From the NCBI GenBank assembly GCA_022749755.1, contig CM040446.1, forward strand, positions 11,928,367 through 11,992,366: a stretch of DNA of 64,000 bases, given 5' to 3'. The first letter of the stretch is position 1. Each line of letters opens with the position of its first letter. Shown here one piece after another: positions 53,849-64,000 of this stretch. The position numbers and the translations under genes are program-made. This DNA comes from Azadirachta indica. Taxonomy: Eukaryota; Streptophyta; Magnoliopsida; Sapindales; Meliaceae. Below the pieces are notes generated by a model that did no database searches, was not told the DNA's origin, and was given only the letters and a program-made list of their open reading frames with translations.

Positions 53849-54711
53849 ACCTAGGTCTATCATGATTCTAGTATTTGTTTTCGAGTTTAATTTTTTTTCT
53901 TTACAATTTTTCTTTTCTTTTTGGTTTCTGGTTTCGAGTTTGCCATCTTCTTCCTCTAGAGCCTTGCATTGGCAGAGAAGATGAGACAAACAATAACCAT
54001 GTGAGAACTAAAATGGTTGTTTGGTGTTTGATTGTTTTGTTTTGACTTGAATACCATGAATTATCTTTGGTATGTTTTTTATTGTTCTTTATTTCTTCAT
54101 CTTTTGATTATTTTTTCATACCATGAATCATTTTATTTGTGTGGCAATAGTTTGCTGATAGAGATAATTTGTTCTTTGAATTGCTGGAGACTAGAGAGGT
54201 TAGAATTGAAGACACCCGAGAACCACTTGTATGTTTGTAGAGTGATAGAGAGAGGGTATCACAGAGCTGAAACATCAGCTCCTGAAAAATCTCCGAGCAG
54301 ATGAGTTTTTAAAGTTTTAGGGAATATGCATAATAAGGTTTACGAAGAAATCTATAGCATCAACCTAGGGTTGTTTCAATCAACTCAATTTTACTGGAAG
54401 ATGGGATTGATCATCTGAAATTATAGATTAATCAATCTGGATTAAAATTTAACAACCTCTTTAAGCAAGCTTAGGACCAATATCTACATAAATTTTATAC
54501 TTAGTTTTTTTGGTTGATTTGAAATTGTTGTGCCTTAGACATTTAATACTTACCACTCATTTTTGCACTTAATCCTATCACTTTAATTTAAAAAATATGT
54601 CCAATATTAACTTAGTTAAAATAACACGAGGACTGGACTGAATCAACAGCTCGTTCTATGGGGACACCGTCAGGGTTTTTTGAACTATTGTCTAACACAA
54701 ACGCTGTATAC

Positions 54712-54756
<45 letters not shown>

Positions 54757-55303
54757 CTGCCCGATATCCGAAACCAGGAAATTCCCCACTCCATATATTT
54801 CGTGGAATCGATCCTAAAGCAAATAATAATAATAAGAATTATAAAATATGCGTGGAATTCGAAAATAAGGCGTTAGCAAAGAGGGATAAGTACTTTTTTT
54901 TCTTCTTTTTTCTTTATGAAATTTCTGGAACCAGGTGGACCCAAAAGCCAGTGCTATTTGACGTTGGACCATACATTACATGGAATATCCGTCAATCCAA
55001 TCTATCATTCAAAAGTGACGTGGCAGCGAATCCACGTTAATTTAGGTAATCAACACCTTGGAAAAAAAAAAAAAGATAAAAAAGGTTAATCCAAAGGAGT
55101 TGTCCAAATAAAGTACTTTGAAGATTGATTGAGATTTGAGAGGGACACAGACACTCGGTCCAATTCCAATCCTTGCATTATCTCTTAACCCCATTTTCTT
55201 TTTTTAATAAACCGAACAAATAAAAAAAAAATCGAATTACGTCGCTCTATAAATAAAAAAAATAAAATAAATATTATCTACGGAAATGGATAATACTAAT
55301 CGG
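53849..55303. other. Spacer between the two profilin genes
   Basis: It holds the profilin 1 3' UTR, AT-rich DNA and an (AT)n tract at 54719-54752. No gene was recognised. Confidence 0.55.
54719..54752 (+). repeat. (AT)n microsatellite between profilin genes
   Basis: About seventeen AT units without interruption. Confidence 0.9.
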
Positions 55304-55545
55304 TATCCCTCAGTTTCTAATAAGTTTTTTCAGTTGACCTCATCATTGATAATATCAAATAGGTTCTGATCTGAAATTAAATGACGCAATTACCCTTCCA
55401 TCATCAATTTTGACTAAAGGGTGATTTCGTCATTTAAGTAAGGGCTAGGGACCCGCTTTACAAAAGTTGATAAATTATGTCCTCACTTAAGAAATTATGA
55501 AATATTTAAAGGACCCGTTGTGGGGCAATCCGTAACTAAGGGATA
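55304..55545. mobile_element. Candidate MITE/foldback element in the profilin 2 promoter
   Basis: The ends are imperfect inverted repeats: TATCCCTCAGTTTC at 55304-55317 and, on the other strand, TATCCCTTAGTTAC (55545-55532). Inside is a second inverted repeat of 19 bp with two mismatches (55379-55397 and 55417-55435) around a 19-base loop. About 240 bp, non-coding and bounded by inverted repeats is the pattern of a miniature inverted-repeat transposable element. I cannot see a clear target-site duplication, so the boundaries and the class are uncertain. Confidence 0.4.
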
Positions 55546-55766
55546 AAAAAAATTTTATTTTTTTTGAAAAATTGTATTGTATTTGTTTGCGTATTATTAT
55601 AGTTATTATTTATAGTGTAGCAGATCTCATTGTTACAATGCCATTTCTCTGTGTCTGGTGCTTCTTTAAGACAAGCAAAGTAAGCTCTTACGAATCACAG
55701 CAAACGAAACACAGAACTCATCAAATCAAATCAAAGCTCCAAACTACTCTCTCTTACGAGGAGAAG

Positions 55767-57232
55767 ATGTCGTGGCAAACGTATGTCGATGATCATCTTA
55801 TGTGCGAAATTGAGGGTAACCATCTCTCAGCTGCTGCTATCATCGGCCAAGACGGCAGCGTTTGGGCCCAGAGCGCCAACTTCCCCCAGGTTTATTTTCA
55901 CTTCTTTTTATGTCTTTAATGATGGGTTACGGGGATTTTATCTTATTGTTTGTTTTTGCATCTGTTTGTGATCCCTGCTGCTTCATTTTTGTTCGGCTGA
56001 TCTATTTTCTGAAGTAGCGTCTTTTGAATCTGATCTGCTATTATTGATTTATTAGCTCCCCCAAGCTGATTTGATTATTGCATGATTTCTGGGCTCTGTC
56101 TGTTTTTGAGGTCAACTTAGAATGATGCAATGTTAATTCATGAAGATGGCTCTCCTTTGATGGCAGTGATAGCTGCATGTCTATTTGTATGTGCATTTGC
56201 TTAGCTGGGTTCATGCTTGTTATGATGTTTTACTCTCTGTTTTTGTTTTTTATTTTTTACTTTTGTTTTATTGATTTAGCTTGGAGTGGATAGATGATCT
56301 TGTGGTTAATGTGCAACGGTTGAGAGAACATTAAAGATGAATTGATCTATTAACATTGACCTTAGATATTCTACACGAAAATCTAGATTCAATTTTTTAT
56401 TTGCTTCTTTAAAGGAAGGAGAGAAGAGAGAAAATGATTTTAAACAATGATGGGTGAAAAATCCCTATTTTGTAGATCATTTTCTTGCTTTCTCTCAAAA
56501 CAAAAGTAACTGCAAAACTTTAAACAGATCTCTACACTGCAACAGTTAGTGATAAATGGTGACTGAATATCTGTTTCTTTTTTCCGTGTATTTAGATCTT
56601 CTATAGCTTTTTATACATGCTTTAAACAGGCACAGATGAAATACACCTAATCTTATATTAATGCCAAAAAAAAAGGGCTCATTGTTTTTGTGTTGATTTT
56701 GTTTCAGTTCAAGCCTGAGGAAATTACTGCTATTATGAATGACTTCGCTGAACCTGGATCACTTGCACCAACTGGATTGTATATTGGCGGCACAAAATAT
56801 ATGGTCATCCAAGGTGAGCCAGGAGCTGTCATTCGAGGGAAGAAGGTGAGTACTTTGTTTGGACTCTGTGTGCATTTACATTTGATTCACAAAATTTTCT
56901 TAATTTTGCAAAACTAGATTCCTGGGTTTTAGCTACTGAATTAAAAGCTGCGCCTTAGTGTTTTAACATTTAAGCTTCGTCAGGAAGTCCAATTATAAAA
57001 GGAACCTTATCCCTCTTGCAGCTGTCGATGAGCAATTAAGCTATTTCCTCTTTACATTTGTTTTGATCATTATGGATGCGTTTCACTTTAATTTCAGGGA
57101 CCTGGTGGTGTTACTGTGAAGAAGACCAATCTGGCATTAATTATTGGTATCTATGATGAACCAATGACTCCTGGGCAGTGCAACATGATTGTTGAAAGGC
57201 TTGGTGATTACCTTATTGATCAGGGTCTTTAG
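55767..57232 (+). CDS. PRF: Profilin (tandem copy 2)
   Basis: Actin-monomer binding profilin, 131 residues, from exons 55767-55889, 56708-56845 and 57098-57232. Intron positions are identical to those of copy 1, which starts 3.7 kb upstream on the same strand, so the two arose by tandem duplication. N-terminal [17 protein letters not shown] and C-terminal [19 protein letters not shown] are conserved. Differences from copy 1 cluster in the middle ([16 protein letters not shown] versus [16 protein letters not shown]) and in [15 protein letters not shown]. The frame stays open for 65 codons upstream to an ATG at 55572. That stretch is hydrophobic, unlike any profilin, and is taken as promoter/UTR. 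The second-exon and third-exon proteins are intact, so both copies look functional. Confidence 0.96.
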
Positions 57233-58441
57233 TGTGTTTGCACGTCTTCTTATATGTTTCAATTCTTCGTGGCTTCCCTACAAACTTGCATCTGTGGATC
57301 TGCAGTTTAATAATATTACAGTGGTATTCAAAATCATGGGAATTGTTGTGTGGAAAGGAAAGATTTGGTGCCTGTGAAATTGAGTGATATGATCTTTTTC
57401 TAGTATTATTATGATTGTCAACGTACTTGCCTATCAGCAATACAGTGGAACATATCTAATAGATGTGTTAATTTGATTATCATAAATTTTTTAAGGATCT
57501 TGTTTCTTCTATGTATTTTTCGTGGGTGTTGAAACTTAATTTGTCCCTTTCAAGTTTTATGATGCTCCCATTCTGGCCAAAAATCGCAGCAGATGTCTTT
57601 TATTTGTTTCTTTTGATCAAAGCATCATTCAATGGTTGACTGAAAGTTTGTTGCTACAGAGAGTGGCAACAAGAAGGGGCTGCTCGGCCTCGTCTTAGAA
57701 ATTTAATTTACTAAATTAACGAGAAATTTCGAAATGAATTACAAAACGGCAACTTCTGCTGGTTGGGAACTGTGTAAAGTTGATTAGTCTAGCTAGAATT
57801 TTTTCTTCTTTTTTATCGTTCTCAGTATACGTGTTAGTGGAATCTTAAAGCCCGTTATTGATAGTGAAACAGTACAGTTGGCAGTGCATTGTATGATCTT
57901 GGTCGGCCGGGGCGGTGGCACAGCTGCTTCATCCGTCAATTATATAACATATCCTTTTGGTCAATCATTGATGCCAACTACGTGATCAAAACACTGATAA
58001 GCCTGCTAAATACAATCAATAACTGTGAAGTAACCACATTATTCTAGTGTCAAACCGTTAGCCATGTAAAATGCTTTAGTCGTAGTATTTGTTATTGTTA
58101 AAAAAGAGGGATCACAAACTCAAAATGGCCTTAAGATGATACCAATGCACCTATGCCAAACTACAATTGATTAAAACAATCTGCACGCAGTTGCATCTTA
58201 CACAACATACTTGCAATTGCGCCCCTGTTAAAATAATGTGCAAATCACAAGCTTCAAAATATGTGCAAACACATATGTAATTAATTTGAACTACAAGATT
58301 AGGTGGTCTTTACCAGCAATATCATATAAAAGCACGGGTGCAAATTGCTCCACATCACTTACAATCTTTTTCATACGCATTTGAAGGTAAATTTTCTAGA
58401 TGAGTACTTCACTTCTGCCTTATCCAGAAGTGGCACCACTC
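57233..58441. other. Convergent intergenic region between profilin 2 and the glucanase
   Basis: 3' UTRs of both genes. No other feature was recognised. Confidence 0.6.
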
Positions 58442-61400
58442 TCATATCCGTGTCAAAATCTTCACAGATTCTTCAATGTTCAAAAGAATTGACAGCGAAG
58501 TCATGTACAAGAAACTTAATATCCATGTAAAGGCTTCATTTCTCGTAGACGGAGAAGTTGTTGATGAAGCTATTGCTGTTGTATTGCTTGCTGCAGTTTT
58601 GTTTGTCCTGTATGATTAATGGAAAATCAAGTTTAACACACATGTTCAATATGGATATTGGGAGTGCAGAAACAATAAGATAAGAAATGTAGGTGGCTTC
58701 TTAGGTGTTGCACTTACCCAGCAGTCATGTACAAGCAATTATCATAGCCTGCATAAACAAGTAGAAATTAGAAATCAGTTTTACAAAGCAGCTCCAAAAC
58801 ACAGTTTAAGAAGCAAATACTTGTTAAGTTAAACCCTGCAAGGCTTGAGCAATGGAATTTTATTTCAACGGATATTGTTTTTCACAGGCCTAAATTCCTG
58901 ATCTAGATAAGTTCCAATGTATTCAAGTTAAAAGAGGCCAGCCAAACTCAGGAATAAGGAAATAGGCATTGAATGAATAAAAAGGTTAGATAGATGCTAA
59001 TATACATACTTGGATTTTTGTCAACTTTGACCCCATTCCCTCCGAAACTGCAAGCAATGTCAGTAGCCCCATTTTGCTGGTAGTAGCTGTTGAATGCATA
59101 AGATGCATGAGAGAGTAGAGTATCTGGCTCAAAACAAGGCTGGCTAGGCTGAATGGCAGAACAGTCCACATTCCCAGGACCGCATGCCCAATCTAAGGCA
59201 TTCTGCAAATCTGCTTCAGAAGCCTTGGTGGAAGCTATGCACCATGTTGTTGTTCCATTCAGACTAGTGGCATTTGAATCTGTTGTTGTGTCGACAACAC
59301 CTTTTCCACTAAAGTCGAGATTATAGACACTTGTCTGATCTGGATAGAATAACCCCCAATTTCTTTCAGATTCCAACCCAGGTTTCCTGTTCTCATTAAA
59401 CAATGAGAAAATATATACATCAAGCTCCTCTCCAGGCTTTGCAGGAGTACCAGAGTCATTAATGACATGCCGGATCAGATTGGTATTATAAATTTGAGCA
59501 TTATCAGGAGTGGCAGCAGTCTCTTTTGGTGACCCTTTGGAGGGCCAGCCCGTTTCAGTTACCATAATCTTGATCGTTCTGAAATTTAAAGCCATAAGTG
59601 CAAAGTAAATGGCATCAATCTGGGCATCAAACATGTTTGTGTAAATCAAGCCAGTGTTTGGATCTATAACTTCCGAGGATGACCGAAATAGTGCATAGTC
59701 CAGAGACACATTGTTAGGGGAATCTCTGTAAGCATAGTATGGATATATATCTATCATAAAAGGTGACTGGTTTTCAGCAAGGAATTCCAACATTGGTTTC
59801 AAAAAGTATGCATGGCTACTATTAAAAGCACCTGCAGAGGGTGGGAATGATCGGGACAAAACCCCAAGAGAAAGGGTACTAGAGACTTTAATCCTTTTAT
59901 GCAGGCCAGCTTTCTTTAATGCAGTGAGGACATTGTGCATAGCAGGAACAACTAGTGCGGAGGCATTATTGGTGCTTTCTGTGACTTCGGCACCAACAGT
60001 TATGTATGTGATCTTTGTTGCTGGGTAGTAAGGTAGGATGCTGTTCTTCAGCCAGGTGTCTGCATTGGTTTGGAACTGTGAAAATGGCAATAAATCTGAA
60101 TTTGGAATTCCAATCATGAGTTGAATTCCTGTGTTTGCAAATGCCTTGAGGACCTGGATATTAGAATCATAGATCCTCAGATATTTGATGTTATGTTGCT
60201 GAACCAGCTGTGCCACTTTATCAGGCGTTGGAAGGTCATCAGCATTTCTTCCATAGCAGACTCCAATAGTACTTCCTCTGCAGAAACCTACCACAAGTAT
60301 GGCAAGATTTATAGTCCCAGTTACAGCGCTGATGCATCCAAACAAAAGAACAACACACAGAGAGAGTAGAGCGATGGTAACACAAGTTCTCGTCTGTGCA
60401 AGTGAGAATAGTGAGTTCAAATTTTAATAATGGAATAACAGTTGCCCTTCTTCTCACATAAGATATCAAAAGTTACAGATACATTAACTAAATGTTGCTT
60501 TAAGCAAAACTGAACTGATATGGATGCTACTGACAACAAATATAGAACTTCAAGGAGATTGATCTAAAAATTATTTTCTATGTGAATGATCTTTCAGGTA
60601 CTTATTTTATGTATAGAAGACATGAGAACCCTGTTAGATAACCTTTTCAGTCAGCCATTGGAGGTCAATTAAATTCTAGAGATAGCATACTAGAGAACAT
60701 ATACACTCTGAAAATTTGAGCTAAGATGTTGATAAAACATATGGCTAACAGGCTTTCACAAAAGCTAAGCATCCAGAAAGTCAGGTCAGGGAGCCATCAA
60801 ATTTAATCATTCCAAGTCAATTTGTGTAAATCATAGCTATACAAACTACAGTGGTTAATGAAAATTCCAACAGATTTAGTATCCCAAAAAAATTTAGATT
60901 GTATGAGTAAATTTGTCTCGACGGCCAACCCAACTACAGGTGAATGATCATTTAGTACATTGAACCTCAAATAAACTATTTAACAAAACAAGTAAAGGTA
61001 AAGCATGGCATTCTTCTAGAAACAAACTCTATGCAATGAAATGCAGTTTCACCCAATCCTATAAGGATATGAAAGCTTGTAACATCCAATAATGATCTCA
61101 TAACTGAGAATCATACACGTGAGATTCATCACTTTGTTATTGATGAAACATATAAGTGAAACAAAATCACAAAGGGTCCACAGGCTCGAATACTGCAATC
61201 TAGCTGTCCATATAATTGATAGCCTACCTACCTGTTGTCAATATAAATGCAAGTGTACTAGTTAGCAAGCGATTAAACAAATCGAAGAATGCAGCTACCA
61301 GCAGCATTTGTTTCGATTTACTGTTCCTTTTTGGCTGAAAGTAGTAATAGCATAAGTCTGTAAGCTCAGTGTTGTAGAAATGTGGTAACTAAATAACATG

Positions 61401-61908
61401 ATTATAAAACCTAATTCTTTATTTTTTTAAAAAAAAAAGGACAGCTTAGCTAAGCCATCTGTTTACAACCACCATCAACGAATAGCTTACACAATAAGAA
61501 CCCAAGTAGGAAAAGGAAAAGGAAAAAACAAGAGGGAAGAAATATGCAACAACAGCAAAGAATCATCAGTAACTGTTGAGGCACAATCTGAGCACAACCA
61601 AAGGAGAAAAAAACAATATATCCTCAAAAGGCTTCAACTTTTGAGTAGATTTAGCAAGCTCAGAAAGTCACCATTTTTGAAAACAAAAAACACAAAACAA
61701 AACTCCCAGAAAATGAAGATCTATACAGGAAAATAAAACTAGAACAACTTTAAAATCGCGTGATTCGAAAACATTGCAGAGAAAGACAAAGTTACAGAGA
61801 GAGATGGGAAGAAGCAGAATCTTGACTCCAGCAACGGCAAAAAGAAAACATACCCAGAAGCACAAGCAACAAAGAAACCGCAAAAATAAGCTTGAAACCT
61901 CTCGCCAT
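58442..61908 (-). CDS. Glucan endo-1,3-beta-glucosidase, GH17 with X8/CBM43 domain
   Basis: Cell-wall or plasmodesmatal beta-1,3-glucanase of the Arabidopsis glucan endo-1,3-beta-glucosidase 2/3 type. Minus-strand exons 61908-61854, 60275-59010, 58748-58718 and 58607-58442 code for 505 residues. Exon 1 encodes a signal peptide (MARGFKLIFAVSLLLVLL) and starts in a good context. The GH17 domain (about 20-345) begins STIGVCYGRNADDLPTPDK. It has the acid/base Glu115 in TVGAEVTE and the nucleophile Glu259 in MVTETGWPSKG. The X8/CBM43 domain (about 361-450) has the TTWCIAS start, the family cysteines and DNCLYMTAG, joined over the exon 3 splice. The tail is Ser/Thr-rich, then hydrophobic (WILSFLYMTSLSILL) like a GPI signal, but about 12 polar residues follow, which is unusual. 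The exon 2 acceptor must be the second AG of CAGAG to keep frame; this join is the least certain. Confidence 0.92.
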
Positions 61909-61921
61909 TGCTCAAACGGTG

Positions 61922-61945
61922 CTCTCTCTCTCTCTCTCTCTCTCT
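61922..61945 (-). repeat. (GA)n tract in the glucanase 5' leader
   Basis: On the coding strand a GAGAGA run ends 14 bases before the ATG at 61908, so it is probably transcribed as part of the 5' UTR. Confidence 0.8.
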
Positions 61946-63641
61946 ACTCTCGCGCAGATAATGAAGCTCACTGTATACAACTATTCTCTTCACTTTATTC
62001 TTTTTATCGAACTCCGTTAACCCTCGCAACGTTCCTCTGCTGAACAGACAGTGTGTAACGTCTCTATGTTGCTCTCTTTCTATGCTTTTTGAGCTTCTTC
62101 TCTCGGAGCTCGAGAGGGAACAGTAACACTAAGGTGCGCTTAAGCTTTGGCTCGGGTGTACGGTTTGTTAGTGTCAGAGCGAGTCACAGAGAGTGTTCGG
62201 ACCGGATTTCAGAATTGTTTATTTAAATCCGGTTAACAGGGCGTCTCGATTCCGCGAACCCGCATGTCTGTTTCTGTTCCCCAGTATTTATACTATATCG
62301 AACGGTCCTTATAGTTATTCCCACATAAATAAAAAGCACCAAAAGTCTCTCCGCTCCCCTGTTTCTCTTTTTTTTATTATTATTATTATTATTATTTCCT
62401 CTACGCTCTGGTTTTTAGCCTATGTCCTCTTTCTCCTTTAACCCTCTCTGTTTTGTCCCTCAGTCAAATCAAATCAGTCAAGCTCAACAATTTTTCCCCC
62501 TCTTCGGTAAATTACGTCAAAAGTTAAAAAAGCAAAGATTTTTAGTTTTAATTTTGGATTTATTTCATGGATTATTATTCTAATTTCATGGGTCCACCAG
62601 TACAATATACAGTGATACATGTTCTATAGGTTTTGTGATACTGTAAAGTTACTGTTTTATCTTAAAGCTTTTACAAAAGAAATAATGACATATATTCGCG
62701 GTAATAAGTAAGTATTGTGATATTTGAGAAAAGATAAATATTTTTTTAATATTTAAATAAATAAAAATAAATAAATATTTTTTTTAATTTTCATTTCTAT
62801 TGATTGATCATTTATCTGATTATTATTTGTGTTTTTAATTTTTTATATAATAATAATATAATATAATATAATATAATGTATATTTTATTTAATCATAATA
62901 TTTTAATATTTATTTTAATATTTTTTTTTACAATATATTTTTTTAACTATAATAATTTCATATTTAATATTTTTTCACAACATACTCTTAAATAAATATA
63001 TTTTTAATTTACTATTTTACTAAAAAATTAGAAAAAAAATATTATTAAAAAAATTAATCAATGAATTAGATTAAACTCGTATTAAAATATTTATAATTTT
63101 TTGTAATAAATTTGATATTTATTTGTTGAACAAATTTAAAACGTATTTTAACATTTTATTCTTATATTAATATTTTTATTTAAAAAATTATATTATATTT
63201 ATTATATTTAAAGAAAAAATTTAATATCATTTGTCAATAGAATTAGTAATTAAATATATTTTATATTCTTATTAACTAATATAATTTAATAATTAAATAT
63301 TAAATTATTATTATAAAAGTGAAAGAAGAGGGTTAAAAATATTTTATTATATGAGTGTAACTTAACTCATTATTTGAATTTTTTTAATAATTGTATTTTT
63401 TAAATTTTTATTAAAATAACAAACTAAAAAATTTATTTACTCCTAAGTGTACTATAAAAAAATATTAAATAAAAATTAAATTATTATAGTTAAAAAATAT
63501 ATTATGAAAAATATTAAAATAAGAATTAAAATATTATAATTAAATAAAATATATATCATATTATTATTATATAAAAAATTAGGAGTACAAATGATAATAA
63601 ACTAAATAATCAATTTATAGATAATAAAAGCTAAGGGTGGT
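61946..63641. other. Glucanase promoter and very AT-rich intergenic DNA
   Basis: 61946-62520 is the promoter side of the glucanase, with an (ATT)n tract at 62376-62396. From about 62680 the sequence is extremely AT-rich (runs of A, T and ATA words) with no coding potential. Confidence 0.55.
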
Positions 63642-63988
63642 ATTACCTATTTATCTAAACGTAAGAGGAAAATTTTTATTTTTTTCAAACGTTAGAGGCA
63701 TATCTGCTGCTTATTACGGCAAATATCATAAGTATATATGTCATTATCCCTTTACAAAACTAAAGGTAAGGGTAATTAAAAAAAAATTACTGCCTTGAAT
63801 ACTAAATTCATATTTTTAGGATAAATATCATCATCAAACTCATGCACGATTAATTTGATTTTGGAAAATTTTCACATACCTATCTTGATATTTGTCAAAC
63901 TCACAAGTAAAGGAGAAATATGACGTAATTTACACTTACCTCCCTCTAAAGTAATGACCGTCATTTATCCGTTTAGATAAAGGGCAAT
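63642..63988. mobile_element. Candidate MITE near the right edge of the window
   Basis: 63642-63661 (ATTACCTATTTATCTAAACG) is matched on the opposite strand by 63988-63970 (ATTGCCCTTTATCTAAACG); a 12-base block is perfect. The 347-bp interior is non-coding and less AT-rich than the DNA to its left. The pattern suggests a miniature inverted-repeat element. The exact ends and target duplication are not resolved, and the right end is close to the window boundary. Confidence 0.4.
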
Positions 63989-64000
63989 AAAGAAATTTTT

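Noticed and set aside
61739..62029. Minus-strand frame overlapping the glucanase first exon, with an Arg-Glu repeat
   Set aside because: The Arg-Glu repeat comes from the (GA)n leader tract. The adjacent frame gives a good signal peptide, start context and donor.

Overview
This window is plant nuclear DNA, almost certainly from a eudicot. It has AT-rich intergenic DNA, GT-AG introns, many microsatellites, and gene models that follow dicot families residue for residue. Codon by codon, I rebuilt twelve protein-coding genes. Each splice phase closes and every motif-bearing exon joins in frame. The protein content would fit a rosid such as a Citrus-like genome, but that is a guess. I saw no prokaryotic, organellar or viral gene, no CRISPR array and no convincing tRNA or rRNA gene.

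Layout. 1-3411 (minus): an ATP-dependent phosphofructokinase whose 3' end lies outside the window. 4824-7035 (minus): a NUDT8-type Nudix hydrolase. 9907-14519 (plus): the mitochondrial processing peptidase alpha subunit, 13 exons. 19317-23141 (plus): a NAC075-type NAC transcription factor with a long CT-rich leader. 23142-28302: gene-poor. 28809-30840 (minus): a PTPMT-type dual-specificity phosphatase, with a possible alternative last exon at 28303-28458. 34174-35409 (plus): an intronless secreted LRR protein. 36553-38570 (minus): a HAD acid phosphatase of the vegetative storage protein family. 40340-42915 (minus): a DUF1005 protein. 47018-51234 (plus): Derlin-1. 52031-53848 and 55767-57232 (plus): two tandem profilin genes. 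58442-61908 (minus): a GH17 beta-1,3-glucanase with an X8/CBM43 domain and a hydrophobic C-terminal segment. 61909-64000: very AT-rich DNA ending in a candidate MITE.

The genes do not form a pathway. They are an ordinary euchromatic mix of metabolism (PFK, Nudix, acid phosphatase), organelle and ER housekeeping (MPP alpha, PTPMT, Derlin), cell wall and cytoskeleton (glucanase, LRR, profilins) and transcription (NAC). The profilin pair is the only local gene duplication.

I found no obviously new multi-gene system. The items most worth a second look are: the possible alternative terminal exon of the PTPMT gene; a pair of identical 10-bp G-box palindromes between the PFK and Nudix genes; two inverted-repeat elements, one of them in the promoter of the second profilin; a TAGCAG tandem splice acceptor that opens the polyglutamine exon of the NAC gene; a 42-bp coding duplication in the serine-rich PFK N-terminus; and fossil duplications inside MPP-alpha introns. 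All exon coordinates were derived by reading the sequence, without transcript evidence.
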